A DNA stretch of 64,000 nucleotides from JAJFFW01 sp965263375 (GTDB lineage: Bacteria > Pseudomonadota > Alphaproteobacteria > Caulobacterales > Parvularculaceae). The DNA is taken from contig OZ253669.1 of NCBI GenBank assembly GCA_965263375.1, positions 2,976,001 through 3,040,000 of the forward strand. The letters run 5' to 3'. Under the pieces are notes generated by a model. That model saw only the letters and a program-made list of their open reading frames with translations, was not told where the DNA came from and searched no databases. Of this stretch, positions 15,641-24,985 are shown one piece after another (the first letter of the stretch is position 1; every line of letters starts with the position of its first letter). The position numbers and the translations under genes were made by a program.

Positions 15641-16909
15641 CTATTGCTCTGGCCGGGCGCGGAATGTTTCCTCATCAAGCTCGCCTTCCCACTTTGCAAT
15701 CGCGGTTGCGACAGCCGCGTCACCCGTGACGTTAACGGTTGTGCGCATCATATCGAGAAGCCGGTCAAATGGGAAAATAAAGCCAATAACCAGCGCTGTA
15801 TGCTCCGGCGATACGCCAAACACATCCAGCACCATCGCCAAAAGGAAAAGAGAAGCCGAAGGCACGCCAGCTGTCCCGATTGATGCAAGCGAAGCTGTCA
15901 GCGCAATTAGGAAATAGTGTTGAACCTCTAGCTGATACCCAAAGGCTTGCGCGGTGAACAACGCCAAAATGCCAAGATAAAGCGAGGTGCCGTCCATATT
16001 GATCGTTGCGCCAAGTGGTAACACCGAACCGGCAACGGACTTTTGCACCCCAAGATTTTCAGACACTGCCTTGATTGTCACAGGCAAAGTGGCTGATGAG
16101 GAAGACGTCGAGAAGGCAACCATCTGCGCATCTAGGATGCCGCGGAAAAAGCCGACAAATGGCAAACCAAGGAAGATACGAACCAACCCGCCATAGACTA
16201 TGGCCATATGTAGAAATGCGCCGACATAAACCGCCAAGGTAAGCGACAAGATCGCGGTAAATGTCTCAACGCCTTTTGTGCCCGCCACATATGCGATCAG
16301 ACCAAAAACCCCAAATGGCGCAAGCTCCATAATCAAATGGGTTGCTTTTAAAATCCCCTCCGCGGCGGATTCAAAAAAGCGGCCAGCCGGTTCCCCCTGC
16401 TCGCGGGCCATTAACAAGCCAACGCCCAACAGCAAGGCGAAGAAGATCACCGCTAAAATATCACCTTCAACCAAGGCAGCGAAAGGGTTTTGGGGGATAA
16501 TGCCCATTAGTCGTTCACCAATCGGCTCTGCCTGTGCGATCGCACTTGGCGCGGCATCTCCAAGATCAACCCCCATTCCCGGCTTGAATAAAAGCCCCAT
16601 CCCAAGCCCCAGAATGTTCGCGAAAAACGTCGTAGCGATATAGAGAAGAAAGGCTTTCAGCCCGATTGTTCCGAGTTTTTTGGGGTCCCCCATCGCATAA
16701 ATGCCAGCAACAAGTGTTAAAAACACAAGGGGTACAACGATCATTCGAATTAAACGGATGAACACATCGCCAATAATCTTGACCTTAGCAAGCAGAGCCT
16801 CACCAGCTTCCGGCCCCATCGATTGGGTCACCGCCAAACCAAAGGCGACCCCAAGCACGAGCCCTAATAATACCCGCTTCCATAATTTGATCTCAAACCA
16901 CCAAGACAT
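15641..16909 (-). CDS. dicarboxylate/amino acid:cation symporter (GltP/DctA family)
   Basis: 422 residues, about eight transmembrane helices plus two re-entrant loops. Family signatures are visible: the serine-rich loop STSSSSATLPVT, the NMDGTSLY motif (Na+ or H+ and substrate site) and the late AGVPSASLFLLAMVL hairpin. It takes up glutamate/aspartate or C4-dicarboxylates across the inner membrane, driven by Na+ or H+. Which substrate is preferred cannot be read directly. The ribosome-binding site AGGGGG precedes ATG 16909. It is probably the first gene of a leftward unit with the tautomerase and DUF1475 genes. Confidence 0.93.
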   Translation of the reverse strand: MSWWFEIKLWKRVLLGLVLGVAFGLAVTQSMGPEAGEALLAKVKIIGDVFIRLIRMIVVPLVFLTLVAGIYAMGDPKKLGTIGLKAFLLYIATTFFANILGLGMGLLFKPGMGVDLGDAAPSAIAQAEPIGERLMGIIPQNPFAALVEGDILAVIFFALLLGVGLLMAREQGEPAGRFFESAAEGILKATHLIMELAPFGVFGLIAYVAGTKGVETFTAILSLTLAVYVGAFLHMAIVYGGLVRIFLGLPFVGFFRGILDAQMVAFSTSSSSATLPVTIKAVSENLGVQKSVAGSVLPLGATINMDGTSLYLGILALFTAQAFGYQLEVQHYFLIALTASLASIGTAGVPSASLFLLAMVLDVFGVSPEHTALVIGFIFPFDRLLDMMRTTVNVTGDAAVATAIAKWEGELDEETFRARPEQ

Positions 16910-17200
16910 TTAAGCCCCCTTTTGGTCCCCGAATTGTGTCCTGCAATGAGGCGCATTTCCTAGTTCACGGCGGCCAAAACGCACAACCCTACACGCACGC
17001 CATGATCGTTCGTGAGAAGCTCTCAAGCATTGGCGCAAAACGCAAGCCCTGGCGCCAGATTTGCTGTGATCCTTTTTACAGCTTGAAAGGCTATTTCGGC
17101 GAAGAAATGGCCAAACTGATAAAAATGTAAACAACGAGTTATGAAAAGCTTGATGATCCGCCCCGTAAACTTGCACCGCACTAGTTATAGGGAACCACCC

Positions 17201-17809
17201 ATGTCATCTCGTGAGCATCGCCGTTTTCATCGTGTCGCCTTGGATTTGCCGGCGCAAATAACGGTTAACGCGATGGATGACTATGAAGGTAAACTCATCA
17301 ACATTTCACCTGGCAGTATGGCCATTGAAGTGAAAGCAGATGTTCTGTGCGGCGACGCCGTCGTCATCGCGGTTAAAGACCTCGATATTGTTGAGGGCCG
17401 TGTTGCGCGTATTTTCCCAGGCGGGTTTGCGGTTTCCTTTATGCTATCGCGCAAGCGCCGCCGGATCCTTACTGAAAAGTTGATGATCATCATCAACAAA
17501 AACCACGCAAGAGATTTGGAAGACCGACGCCGCACGCCGCGCCACCCCAATATCGGCAAAAGGCTCGTTTGCCGCTTGCCAGACGGCACATCATTATTCG
17601 CCAAACTAATCGACCAAAGCGTTGAAGGCATCTCCGTCGACGCCGAACGCAAACCGCCAATTGGAACGCCAATGAATGTGGGGCGCTCGAAAGGCGTTGT
17701 ATTACGCCATACGCCGCGTGGCTTTGTCGTCGCTTATGTGGATCAATTAGAAAAAGAAAAGCAAAACACAGACGCCCAGGACGCAACCTCCCATTTACGG
17801 GCTATCTAA
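17201..17809 (+). CDS. tandem PilZ-domain protein
   Basis: 202 residues from ATG 17201 (AGGGA upstream). Two PilZ-like halves are visible. The second, about 115-190, has both c-di-GMP-binding elements: an RxxxR stretch (DRRRTPRHPN) and the DxSxxG box DQSVEGIS. The first, about 3-95, has a REHRRFHR start but a degraded box (NISPGSMAI), so it may not bind the nucleotide. Such proteins act as cytoplasmic receptors for c-di-GMP in motility, surface attachment or cell-cycle control. It ends at a bidirectional terminator. Confidence 0.85.
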   Translation: MSSREHRRFHRVALDLPAQITVNAMDDYEGKLINISPGSMAIEVKADVLCGDAVVIAVKDLDIVEGRVARIFPGGFAVSFMLSRKRRRILTEKLMIIINKNHARDLEDRRRTPRHPNIGKRLVCRLPDGTSLFAKLIDQSVEGISVDAERKPPIGTPMNVGRSKGVVLRHTPRGFVVAYVDQLEKEKQNTDAQDATSHLRAI

Positions 17810-17849
17810 GTCATCTACCTGCGCCATCCTTAAATTTAACCCCAATCAT

Positions 17850-17878
17850 GAAAAGCCCGGCATGTCGCCGGGCTTTTC
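17850..17878. terminator. bidirectional intrinsic terminator
   Basis: Perfect 12-bp arms 17850-17861 and 17867-17878 (GAAAAGCCCGGC and complement) enclose a 5-base loop; T-runs occur on both strands. It is placed between the convergent PilZ and lipoprotein genes and can serve both. Confidence 0.88.
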
Positions 17879-17912
17879 TATACCTTCGAAAAACAGTTAA
17901 ATTCTGTTGTAT

Positions 17913-18506
17913 TTACGACGCCGCGCTCAGCTGACTGGCGGTTACAACAGGCTGCAAATTCTTCAGCACACTGCCTGCATCAAAAGCTTGGGGATTATCC
18001 TCCGGCTTCTCGCCTTTATGCATTGTTACAAACGCGATCGCGGAATACCGCGTTACTTCTCTTGTTACACCGCCATCATATGGATGGCCCCAGCCAAAAC
18101 CGTATGCATAGTATGGGAAAGCATAAAACCGGCGTGGATGGCCATAACCATAACGCCCAAAGAATGCAGGCCCGCCATAATAACTTGAAGTGGTGTAGCT
18201 GGTCTTAGATTCAGTATCGCCTTCTACAACGATAAAATAATCATAGCCGTTTTGCTTTGTCAGCTCGCCAGCACGGTAAAGCAAGAAATTCTCAACCGTC
18301 TCTCTGTTGGTCAACGAGTTGCCACGAAATGTAATTCGATAGCGATTTTCTTCGATTTTTTGTTCCGAGAAGCCATAGCTTCGCTCGTCTTTTGCTGGCG
18401 CATAAGGGGTTGATGTTGCACATGCGCTGACAACAACCATCCCCAAAACCGCCAACAATGCATTGCGGCGCATCTTAGCGCGCGATAACCACTTTAGAGG
18501 CGTCAT
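17913..18506 (-). CDS. CC0125/CC1285-like lipoprotein
   Basis: 197 residues from ATG 18506, which has GGAGAAGGAAA directly upstream; the frame opens at an unlikely TTG at 18524. A signal peptide ends in a lipobox (VVVSAC, cysteine near 29), so the mature protein is lipid-anchored. The body has YGFSEQKIEENRYRITFRGN and LLYRAGELTKQNGYDYFIVV, which match a small lipoprotein family common in alphaproteobacteria. A Gly/Tyr/Phe-rich stretch near 115-145 follows, probably flexible. The function is unknown. Confidence 0.8.
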   Translation of the reverse strand: MTPLKWLSRAKMRRNALLAVLGMVVVSACATSTPYAPAKDERSYGFSEQKIEENRYRITFRGNSLTNRETVENFLLYRAGELTKQNGYDYFIVVEGDTESKTSYTTSSYYGGPAFFGRYGYGHPRRFYAFPYYAYGFGWGHPYDGGVTREVTRYSAIAFVTMHKGEKPEDNPQAFDAGSVLKNLQPVVTASQLSAAS

Positions 18507-19009
18507 TTTCCTTCTCCCGATCAAACCCCAAACACAGCCCTGACGTCACTATACAGCCTCCCCCCTGAACCGCCAATCACAGTTTTGCTAGGCTTTTGTG
18601 AGAAGAACTAAGCCGCCAAAAGGTTGTATATTATAACCGCGACGCAAGATCGCAGAATTGGTAGCGCTATCAATTTTGACGAGCATCGACTCGCCTACAA
18701 ATCTTCTGTAACAAGATATTCGTGGGACTTTTTTTAAGGGAGCATCGCTAAAAAGCGATCAATGCAACGCAAGTCATTAGACCCTTTATTACCAGGTAGT
18801 GCTATGCATTTACTGGAAAGCGCGGCGCGAAATTGCAGCGCTGATAATAATCTTAACCAAAAACCAAGATTTGGCTTAGGGCTTGCATTGTTAGACCGCA
18901 CGGCGCCGGCTCACTTTATTAACGCCGCACTTCGACAGGGCGACAGCGCGAAAACGCGAACTTTATGGGCCGGGCATTGGCCTTACTTACTTTTGGGAGG
19001 TAACAATAC
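18507..19009. other. 503-bp region upstream of pckA with a possible short upstream ORF
   Basis: Contains promoter and leader of pckA. A small hairpin (ATCGCT/AGCGAT) lies near 18742-18757. An 83-codon frame from ATG 18762 ends in a TGA that overlaps the pckA ATG (ATGA, 19010-19013). Its product has no recognisable family, and the nearest ribosome-binding-like AAGGGAG is about 20 bases before its ATG, so I do not call it a gene. Confidence 0.45.
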
Positions 19010-20602
19010 ATGAGTTCGACAGCGACTAAAATCAGCAACCAGATTAATAGTTTCGACGACATTGCACCGCAACATTTACGTAACTTAAGCGCATCAGCTC
19101 TTTATGAGCTCGCCGTTGCACGCGGCGAAGGCCAGATCGCGGCCGATGGCCCTCTAGTCGTAAAGACAGGGGAACATACGGGCCGTTCCGCCCAGGACAA
19201 GTTTATCGTCCGTGACGACGAAACCGATGAAACGATTTGGTGGGACGCCAATAAGTCAATGACAAGCGACCAGTTCGCCGCCCTGGAAGAAGATATGCTG
19301 GCCCATGCTGGGGATCTTGAACTAATCGCCCAAGACCTTAGAGGCGGCGCAGACCCTGACCACCACATTAAGGTGCGCGTTTACACACAATATGCTTGGC
19401 ACGGACTTTTTATTCAACACTTGCTCATCCGACCCGATATGGCGGACCGTCAAGCAGCGCCAGACTTCACAATTGTCGACTTACCGGGCTTTGAGGCTGA
19501 TCCAGAGCGCCATGGCTGCCGCACCAAAACGGTAATCGCGGTTGACTTTGCTCGCCGTAAAGTACTGATCGGCGGAACGTCTTACGCGGGTGAGATGAAA
19601 AAGTCCGTCTTTTCTATCTTAAATTACCTATTGCCGCCAAAATCAATTATGCCCATGCATTGCTCAGTCAATGTCGGCGACAATGATGACGCTGCCGTAT
19701 TTTTTGGTCTTTCCGGCACGGGCAAGACAACTCTTTCCGCTGACCCAGACCGCACGCTTATCGGCGATGACGAGCACGGGTGGGGACCAAACGGCTTATT
19801 TAACTTTGAAGGCGGCTGCTACGCAAAGATGATCCGCCTTTCTGAAGAAGCCGAACCAGAAATTTACGCCACGACAAAACGGTTCGGTACTGTTTTAGAA
19901 AATGTGGTGATGGACCCTCAGACCCGCACCCTTGATTTAGACGACGCCACATTGGCGGAGAATTCCCGCGGCGCATACCCAATCCACTATATTCCAAACG
20001 CCAGTCTTGATGGGCGCGCACCAAACCCGAAAAACATCATTATGCTGACATGTGATGCGTTTGGCGTAATGCCCCCGATCGCTAAGCTGACCGCAGAGCA
20101 AGCAATGTATATGTTCCTTTCCGGCTATACAGCAAAAGTCGCCGGCACGGAAAAAGGCCTCGGCAACGAACCTCAAGCGACATTCTCTACCTGCTTTGGC
20201 GCGCCGTTTATGCCTCGCCATCCGTCGGAATATGGCGCTTTGCTTGGCGCATTAATCGAAAAACACGATGCCGATTGCTGGATGGTCTCCACCGGCTGGA
20301 CCGGCGGTCCGTTCGGTGTCGGCAAACGCATGCCAATCAAGGAAACACGCGCATTGCTCGCCGCCGCCCTTGACGGCTCGCTCAAAGACGCGCCAATGAA
20401 GACCGATCCGATTTTCGGCTTCACTGTACCGCAAGCAGTTCCTGGCGTTGACGAGACAATCCTGTCGCCGCGCAATACATGGGCAAACGCCGCGGACTTT
20501 GACGCGCAGGCCGAAAAACTCGCCGGCATGTTCAATGAAAACTTTAAAGTGTTTGAGGCGCACGTCTCAGACGCCGTTAAAGAAGCAGCGCCCAAGGTTT
20601 AG
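19010..20602 (+). CDS. pckA: phosphoenolpyruvate carboxykinase (ATP)
   Basis: 530 residues, normal length. It converts oxaloacetate and ATP to phosphoenolpyruvate, CO2 and ADP, the entry step of gluconeogenesis. Visible features are the kinase-specific P-loop GLSGTGKTTLSADP (about 232-245), the Mn/Mg-binding DDEHGW motif shortly after, and the earlier GTSYAGEMKKSVFS substrate segment. GGGAGG lies eight bases before ATG 19010. It is monocistronic, ended by a strong terminator shared with the convergent grpE. In relatives pckA responds to carbon source; no specific operator was identified here. Confidence 0.97.
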   Translation: MSSTATKISNQINSFDDIAPQHLRNLSASALYELAVARGEGQIAADGPLVVKTGEHTGRSAQDKFIVRDDETDETIWWDANKSMTSDQFAALEEDMLAHAGDLELIAQDLRGGADPDHHIKVRVYTQYAWHGLFIQHLLIRPDMADRQAAPDFTIVDLPGFEADPERHGCRTKTVIAVDFARRKVLIGGTSYAGEMKKSVFSILNYLLPPKSIMPMHCSVNVGDNDDAAVFFGLSGTGKTTLSADPDRTLIGDDEHGWGPNGLFNFEGGCYAKMIRLSEEAEPEIYATTKRFGTVLENVVMDPQTRTLDLDDATLAENSRGAYPIHYIPNASLDGRAPNPKNIIMLTCDAFGVMPPIAKLTAEQAMYMFLSGYTAKVAGTEKGLGNEPQATFSTCFGAPFMPRHPSEYGALLGALIEKHDADCWMVSTGWTGGPFGVGKRMPIKETRALLAAALDGSLKDAPMKTDPIFGFTVPQAVPGVDETILSPRNTWANAADFDAQAEKLAGMFNENFKVFEAHVSDAVKEAAPKV

Positions 20603-20625
20603 GCGCCGCATTTATTAGCGCTTTC

Positions 20626-20658
20626 AAAAAACCCCGCGAAATGTTCGCGGGGTTTTTT
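20626..20658. terminator. bidirectional intrinsic terminator
   Basis: 15-bp perfect arms 20626-20640 and 20644-20658 with an ATG loop. The stem has a G+C core and runs of six A and six T at the ends, so it can stop pckA (rightward) and grpE (leftward). Confidence 0.93.
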
Positions 20659-20686
20659 CTATTCAAATTATCGCGGCCAATTGGAC

Positions 20687-21337
20687 TTACACTTTTTTAT
20701 CTAGGTTTGACGGCGCATCAAGCCCGCTAGCGGCGCCATATTGGCCAGCTGCTTCTGGGCTAGCCGCCCCAGCCTCGCCAGAACCGCCGCCAGTGGAAAC
20801 AACCACCATCGCAGCACGCAAAACGCGGTCGCCAATCATAAAGCCTGTTTGAGCAACATTAGCGACATATCCCGAAGGCACATCACTTGGCGCTTGTGCA
20901 ACAGCCTGATGCTGGTTTGGATCAAACTTCTCCCCTTGCGGATCGATTTTCTTCACGCCATGACGCTCAAGAACCGAATGAAGCTCCTTATCAGTCATTC
21001 GAAGCCCGGTCATCAATCCAGAAAGGCCCTCTGGTGTTTGGGCCGAGGCTTCTTCTGGGAAGGCGTCCAAAGCACGCTCAAAATTATCGGTGACGCTTAA
21101 AAGATCGCGGGCAAAATTGGCGATCGCGTATCGGCCAGCATCCACTTTTTCACGTTCGGCCCGGCGGCGGGTATTTTCAAGCTCCGCCGCCATCCGCATC
21201 AATTGGTCTTTAAGCGCTGCGGCTTCAGCAACCGCATCATTACCTTCTTCTTCACCGTCTTCTTGCGATGCGGCGATCTCCGCCGCTATCTCATCATCGC
21301 TAAGGTTGTCATCTTGAGGAAAATCGGACTGGCTCAT
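20687..21337 (-). CDS. grpE: nucleotide exchange factor GrpE
   Basis: 216 residues. An acidic N-terminus (about 1-40) leads into the long coiled-coil (AALKDQLMRMAAELENTRRR). The conserved beta-domain follows with FARDLLSVTDNFERAL, GVKKIDPQGEKFDPNQHQA and VLRAAMVVVS, and a Gly/Ala-rich tail ends the protein. GrpE releases ADP from DnaK in the heat-shock chaperone cycle. It lies 62 bp downstream of hrcA on the same strand, the usual alphaproteobacterial pair. No CIRCE element is visible before either gene. Confidence 0.96.
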   Translation of the reverse strand: MSQSDFPQDDNLSDDEIAAEIAASQEDGEEEGNDAVAEAAALKDQLMRMAAELENTRRRAEREKVDAGRYAIANFARDLLSVTDNFERALDAFPEEASAQTPEGLSGLMTGLRMTDKELHSVLERHGVKKIDPQGEKFDPNQHQAVAQAPSDVPSGYVANVAQTGFMIGDRVLRAAMVVVSTGGGSGEAGAASPEAAGQYGAASGLDAPSNLDKKV

Positions 21338-21399
21338 AATAACGTTTCTTTCAACCAGGAATTTTTACTGAGCGAACAGCATTTACGTGCGCGCGCGCT

Positions 21400-22443
21400 T
21401 TATTTCAACAGTCTTGATACCGCTTCTGCAGTATAATCGACAATCGGGATCACTTTTGCATAATTGAGCCGCGTCGGACCGATGACCCCAAGCACCCCAA
21501 CAACGCGTTTTGACTGATCGCGATATGGGGCGACAATCATCGAGGAGCCCGATAGCGAGAACAAACGATTTTCAGATCCAATAAAAATCTTGACCCCCTC
21601 GCCTTCAATGGAAGCATTCATCAGGTCGATTAGCTCTTGTTTACGCTCAAGATCGTCGAACAACATACGCACGCGCTCAAGATCTTGCTCTGTGTTTTCA
21701 TCCAATAGGTGCGCACGCCCGCGAACGATCAGGGACTGTTCATTGCCCTGGGCGATCTCCGCCACCCCTTCGCGCACAAGCTTGGAAGTCAGCGCATCCA
21801 ATTCCGCCTGCTCATTTTCAAGCTCAGTTAGAATGTGGTCGCGCGCTTCGGACATGGTTCGCCCGCGTAGCCTTGCCGCCAAATAATTCCCGGCCATCGT
21901 TAGGGCCGATGGGGGCAGGTCTAATGGCGTTTTAATGACACGGTTCTCAACACTGCCGTCTTCCGACACCAAAATGACCAATGCCTCCCCCGGGGCCGTC
22001 GCAATAAATTCTATGTGACGCAAAGGCGGTTCAGAGGTATTTGCAAGCACCAGGCTGGCGCTTTGGGTAAGTCCAGACAGGCGCGAAGCAACATCTTCAA
22101 GCACATCGGAAACCCCGGCATCGCGCGCGCCCGTCTCATAAGCGTTTTCTTCGATTGCCCGGCGCTCATCCGGAGATAGATCGCCAATCTGCAAAAGACT
22201 ATCGACAAAGAGGCGAATGCCTGTTTGGGTCGGCAAGCGTCCGGCTGATATATGGGGCGCATGTAACAGACCCAGATCAGTTAAATCTGACATAACGTTT
22301 CGGATAGTCGCCGCCGATACATTCAGCGCTTCATCACGGCTAAGCGTTCGCGATCCCACAGGCTCACCAGTTTCAAGGTAAGCCTCCACAATTTTGCGGA
22401 AAACTTCACGCGCGCGCGCATCGATCTCGGTTAAACCGCCCAT
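21400..22443 (-). CDS. hrcA: heat-inducible transcriptional repressor HrcA
   Basis: 347 residues from ATG 22443 (the frame opens nine bases earlier at GTG 22452). The N-terminal winged helix has GEPVGSRTLSRDEALNVSAATIRN and SAGRLPTQTGIRLFVD, both diagnostic. The middle and C-terminal dimerisation domains follow, ending with GVLGVIGPTRLNYAKVIPIVDYTA. HrcA normally represses groESL through CIRCE, so its targets are probably elsewhere. It is divergent from rph. The short GCACTC...GAGTG pair near its start is spaced too widely for CIRCE. Confidence 0.95.
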   Translation of the reverse strand: MGGLTEIDARAREVFRKIVEAYLETGEPVGSRTLSRDEALNVSAATIRNVMSDLTDLGLLHAPHISAGRLPTQTGIRLFVDSLLQIGDLSPDERRAIEENAYETGARDAGVSDVLEDVASRLSGLTQSASLVLANTSEPPLRHIEFIATAPGEALVILVSEDGSVENRVIKTPLDLPPSALTMAGNYLAARLRGRTMSEARDHILTELENEQAELDALTSKLVREGVAEIAQGNEQSLIVRGRAHLLDENTEQDLERVRMLFDDLERKQELIDLMNASIEGEGVKIFIGSENRLFSLSGSSMIVAPYRDQSKRVVGVLGVIGPTRLNYAKVIPIVDYTAEAVSRLLK

Positions 22444-22790
22444 AAAAAGCACTCATATCCATTTACCCGCCAGAGTGAGCAAGACTATCCCTCAAAACGC
22501 TTAGAAAACAGATAATCAGACGTTTGTTAGCCAAAGCAGGCTTCGGTCTCGGCGGCATTGTGTAAAATATAAAGTAGGTGATTTCCCTGCCCGAACAATG
22601 GGTTTATTTTTACAACCTAAGCGCAGCCAATTTAGGGTAGAGCAACCGAAATGTCGCAATCGCGAAAAAAATCGCAGCTAGCGCCACAACTTAGGGACTT
22701 ATGAGACGATTATGCTCTCGACAAGGGCATCGGCGCAGGCTTTAAAAAGCCAACATTAACCACACTACTATCCATGGAAAAGGGCCAAGC
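22444..22790. other. 347-bp divergent region between hrcA and rph
   Basis: No gene is supported. It contains the two divergent promoters. A 6-bp hairpin (GGCTTT/AAAGCC) lies about 50 bp before rph. I see neither a CIRCE element nor a clear heat-shock promoter. Confidence 0.5.
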
Positions 22791-23507
22791 ATGCGCACAT
22801 CGGGACGCTCATTCGACGAATTACGGGCTGTGAGCTTTGAAACAAGCGTTACCAAACATGCAGAAGGCTCATGCCTGGTAAAATTTGGCGATACCCATGT
22901 TTTGTGCACAGCTTCCTGGGATGAAACCACGCCGCCATGGCTGCGCGGTTCAAATGCGGGATGGGTCACGGCTGAATACGGCATGCTGCCGCGTTCCACC
23001 CATGACCGCATGAAGCGGGAAGCGAAAAAGGGACAATCCGGGCGAACCCAGGAAATTCAAAGGCTTATTGGGCGTTCACTGCGCGCTGTGGTCGATATGA
23101 AAGCCCTTGGCGAGCGACAAATCCTTATCGATTGTGACGTGCTTCAAGCTGATGGCGGCACCCGCACAGCCGCAATATCAGGGGCTTGGATCGCCCTTAA
23201 ACAGTGTATTGATTGGGCCCAAGAGCAAGGAATTATTACGACCGACCCCCTGACCGACTCTGTTAGCGCAATCTCCTGCGGCCTTGTGAAAGGCGCGCCA
23301 GCGCTTGATCTCGACTATGAAGAAGATTCCACCGCCGACACTGACGCTAATTTCGTCATCACGGGCGCGGGCGGCCTTGTTGAAATTCAGGGTACTGCTG
23401 AAGGCGCACCCTTTTCTGAAGAACAATTTATGGCGCTTTTAGGCTTGGCCAAAAAGGGGTGCGCCGCATTGACAGAGCGTCAAATGGCGATTTTTGAGGC
23501 CGCTTAG
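22791..23507 (+). CDS. rph: ribonuclease PH
   Basis: 238 residues, the expected length. A phosphate-dependent 3'-5' exoribonuclease that trims tRNA precursors. The family sequence is clear throughout: MRTSGRSFDELR, VLCTASWDE, GWVTAEYGMLPRSTHDR, QEIQRLIGRSLRAVVD, the catalytic-region DCDVLQADGGTRTAAISGA and a late EIQGTAEGAPFS. It starts at ATG 22791 without a strong ribosome-binding site. In many alphaproteobacteria rdgB and hemW follow; here a carbonic anhydrase gene follows instead. Confidence 0.97.
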   Translation: MRTSGRSFDELRAVSFETSVTKHAEGSCLVKFGDTHVLCTASWDETTPPWLRGSNAGWVTAEYGMLPRSTHDRMKREAKKGQSGRTQEIQRLIGRSLRAVVDMKALGERQILIDCDVLQADGGTRTAAISGAWIALKQCIDWAQEQGIITTDPLTDSVSAISCGLVKGAPALDLDYEEDSTADTDANFVITGAGGLVEIQGTAEGAPFSEEQFMALLGLAKKGCAALTERQMAIFEAA

Positions 23508-23683
23508 GCGCCATCCAAAAAATCATAATCTTGATCACGAGATCGCTTTGTATGGATTATGGTTAATGAAGCGGGCTTAACTTGACTTAAACCGCTTGAT
23601 ATATGTCTTAAAAGCGCCCCTTTCGCTATGGTAGAATTGCCATTGAAGCGGGCGCGCGCGTTGAAAAGTTGGAGAATCTAGCG

Positions 23684-24820
23684 ATGGATAAAATCATTAA
23701 AGGGGTACTGACTTTCCAACAAAAAGAACAGCCAAAACGCCAAGCTGCCTTTAATGAATTGGCGGGCGGGCAGGCCCCGGAAGCTTTGTTCATTACGTGC
23801 GCCGACAGCCGTGTCGACCCAAATTTAATTACGTCCACCAATCCAGGCGATTTATTCGTTTGCCGAAATGCAGGCAATATTGTCCCACCACACTCCCACC
23901 AAACCAATGGCATAGCAGCATCGATCGAATATGGCGTAAGCGCCCTTGGCATTCGCCACATCATTATATGCGGCCATAACGAATGTGGCGCGATGCAAGG
24001 TGTGCTAAACCCAGAAAGCATCGAGAAGATGCCGCTTGTAAAAGACTGGCTGGCTTTTTCAGCTGCGGCAAAGAACGTCAGCGCCACCGACCCAAAAGAA
24101 CAATTAAAACTAACGGTTCGTGCAAATGTTTTGTTGCAAATATCTCATCTCAAAACACATCCATGCGTCGCTTCAAGGCTAGCGACGGACGAAATCAGCC
24201 TGCATGGCTGGGTTTATGACATTAAAAGCGGCGCCATTGAGGTTTTCGATGCGGCGCAAGATAAATTTGTTCAGTTTGCTGAATTTTACAACAAATCTTC
24301 GCACAGCATAACGCATTCATCCGTACAACAAGCACCAGCGCCCCAGGAAGGGATTTTTGAAAAGGGTGTCGGGCGACAAGCCTTAAGTGCAATATCCCGC
24401 CCCCGCTACGCCCCCTCTGCGACGGGCATTTGCGCTTTTATTCGCGATTATGTTCAAGCAGAAGGAGAGGTTAAGCCAAGCCATTTTTTAACCGCAGACC
24501 TTGGCATCGCCGGTGCGCAGGGGCCAAATTTTATAGAAGTGTTTAGAAGAACCTTTGACACTGATTTTTCTGCGATGACGATGTCAACGTACTTTGACTG
24601 CCAAAAAACTGATCATTCTGCGCGCAATAAAATGCGTAAATTCTTCCGCAGCAACAAGTCGAAAGCGAAAGACTTTATCGATCTAAGGGTCGCACATTTG
24701 ATTATGGCGGTCGAAAGAGGCGCTTGGTATGATTCAATGGTTAAAAAGCGGCGTCCGGCTAGTGCGCCCGCTAAGGAAACAAAAACAATCTCAAACCCTT
24801 CACCTTTGAAAAACGCTTAA
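23684..24820 (+). CDS. beta-carbonic anhydrase with a long C-terminal extension
   Basis: 378 residues from ATG 23684 (GGAG nine bases upstream; the frame opens at TTG 23669). Residues 1-210 are a complete beta-carbonic anhydrase that interconverts CO2 and bicarbonate. The zinc ligands are Cys39, His98 and Cys101, with the Asp41-Arg43 dyad (CADSR) and GHNECGAM. Residues 211-378 are not part of a normal enzyme, which ends near 210-220. The extension starts with a polar linker, then a segment with RYAPSATGICAFIRDYV and FIEVFRRTFDTDFSAMTMS. A basic RNKMRKFFRSNKSKAK region, VAHLIMAVERGAWYDSMVKK and a disordered end follow. I do not recognise this extension. Confidence 0.92.
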   Translation: MDKIIKGVLTFQQKEQPKRQAAFNELAGGQAPEALFITCADSRVDPNLITSTNPGDLFVCRNAGNIVPPHSHQTNGIAASIEYGVSALGIRHIIICGHNECGAMQGVLNPESIEKMPLVKDWLAFSAAAKNVSATDPKEQLKLTVRANVLLQISHLKTHPCVASRLATDEISLHGWVYDIKSGAIEVFDAAQDKFVQFAEFYNKSSHSITHSSVQQAPAPQEGIFEKGVGRQALSAISRPRYAPSATGICAFIRDYVQAEGEVKPSHFLTADLGIAGAQGPNFIEVFRRTFDTDFSAMTMSTYFDCQKTDHSARNKMRKFFRSNKSKAKDFIDLRVAHLIMAVERGAWYDSMVKKRRPASAPAKETKTISNPSPLKNA

Positions 24821-24985
24821 AACGCGGTTATCATTCACACCGTCATGGGACATTTGGGGCGAAACGCCTTAAATATTCTTCCGATTAACGACGCCAAGAA
24901 CTCGCGGGCGCCATTTCCTACTCAAAATGAATTTTTTAGGGTTTTGGCCGCAAAGAAAGAGATTTTTTGTAAATTTGGCTTTTAG

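Noticed and set aside
16936..17130. 64-codon frame between the symporter and PilZ genes
   Set aside because: No family resemblance, ribosome-binding site or context support.
22444..22480. GCACTC...GAGTG pair near the hrcA start as a CIRCE element
   Set aside because: The spacer is about 18 bases, not 9, and the outer bases do not pair, so it does not fit the HrcA operator.
23570..23600. TTAA...TTAA pair before the carbonic anhydrase as a CtrA site
   Set aside because: The spacings are 6 and 10, not 7, so it does not match the consensus.
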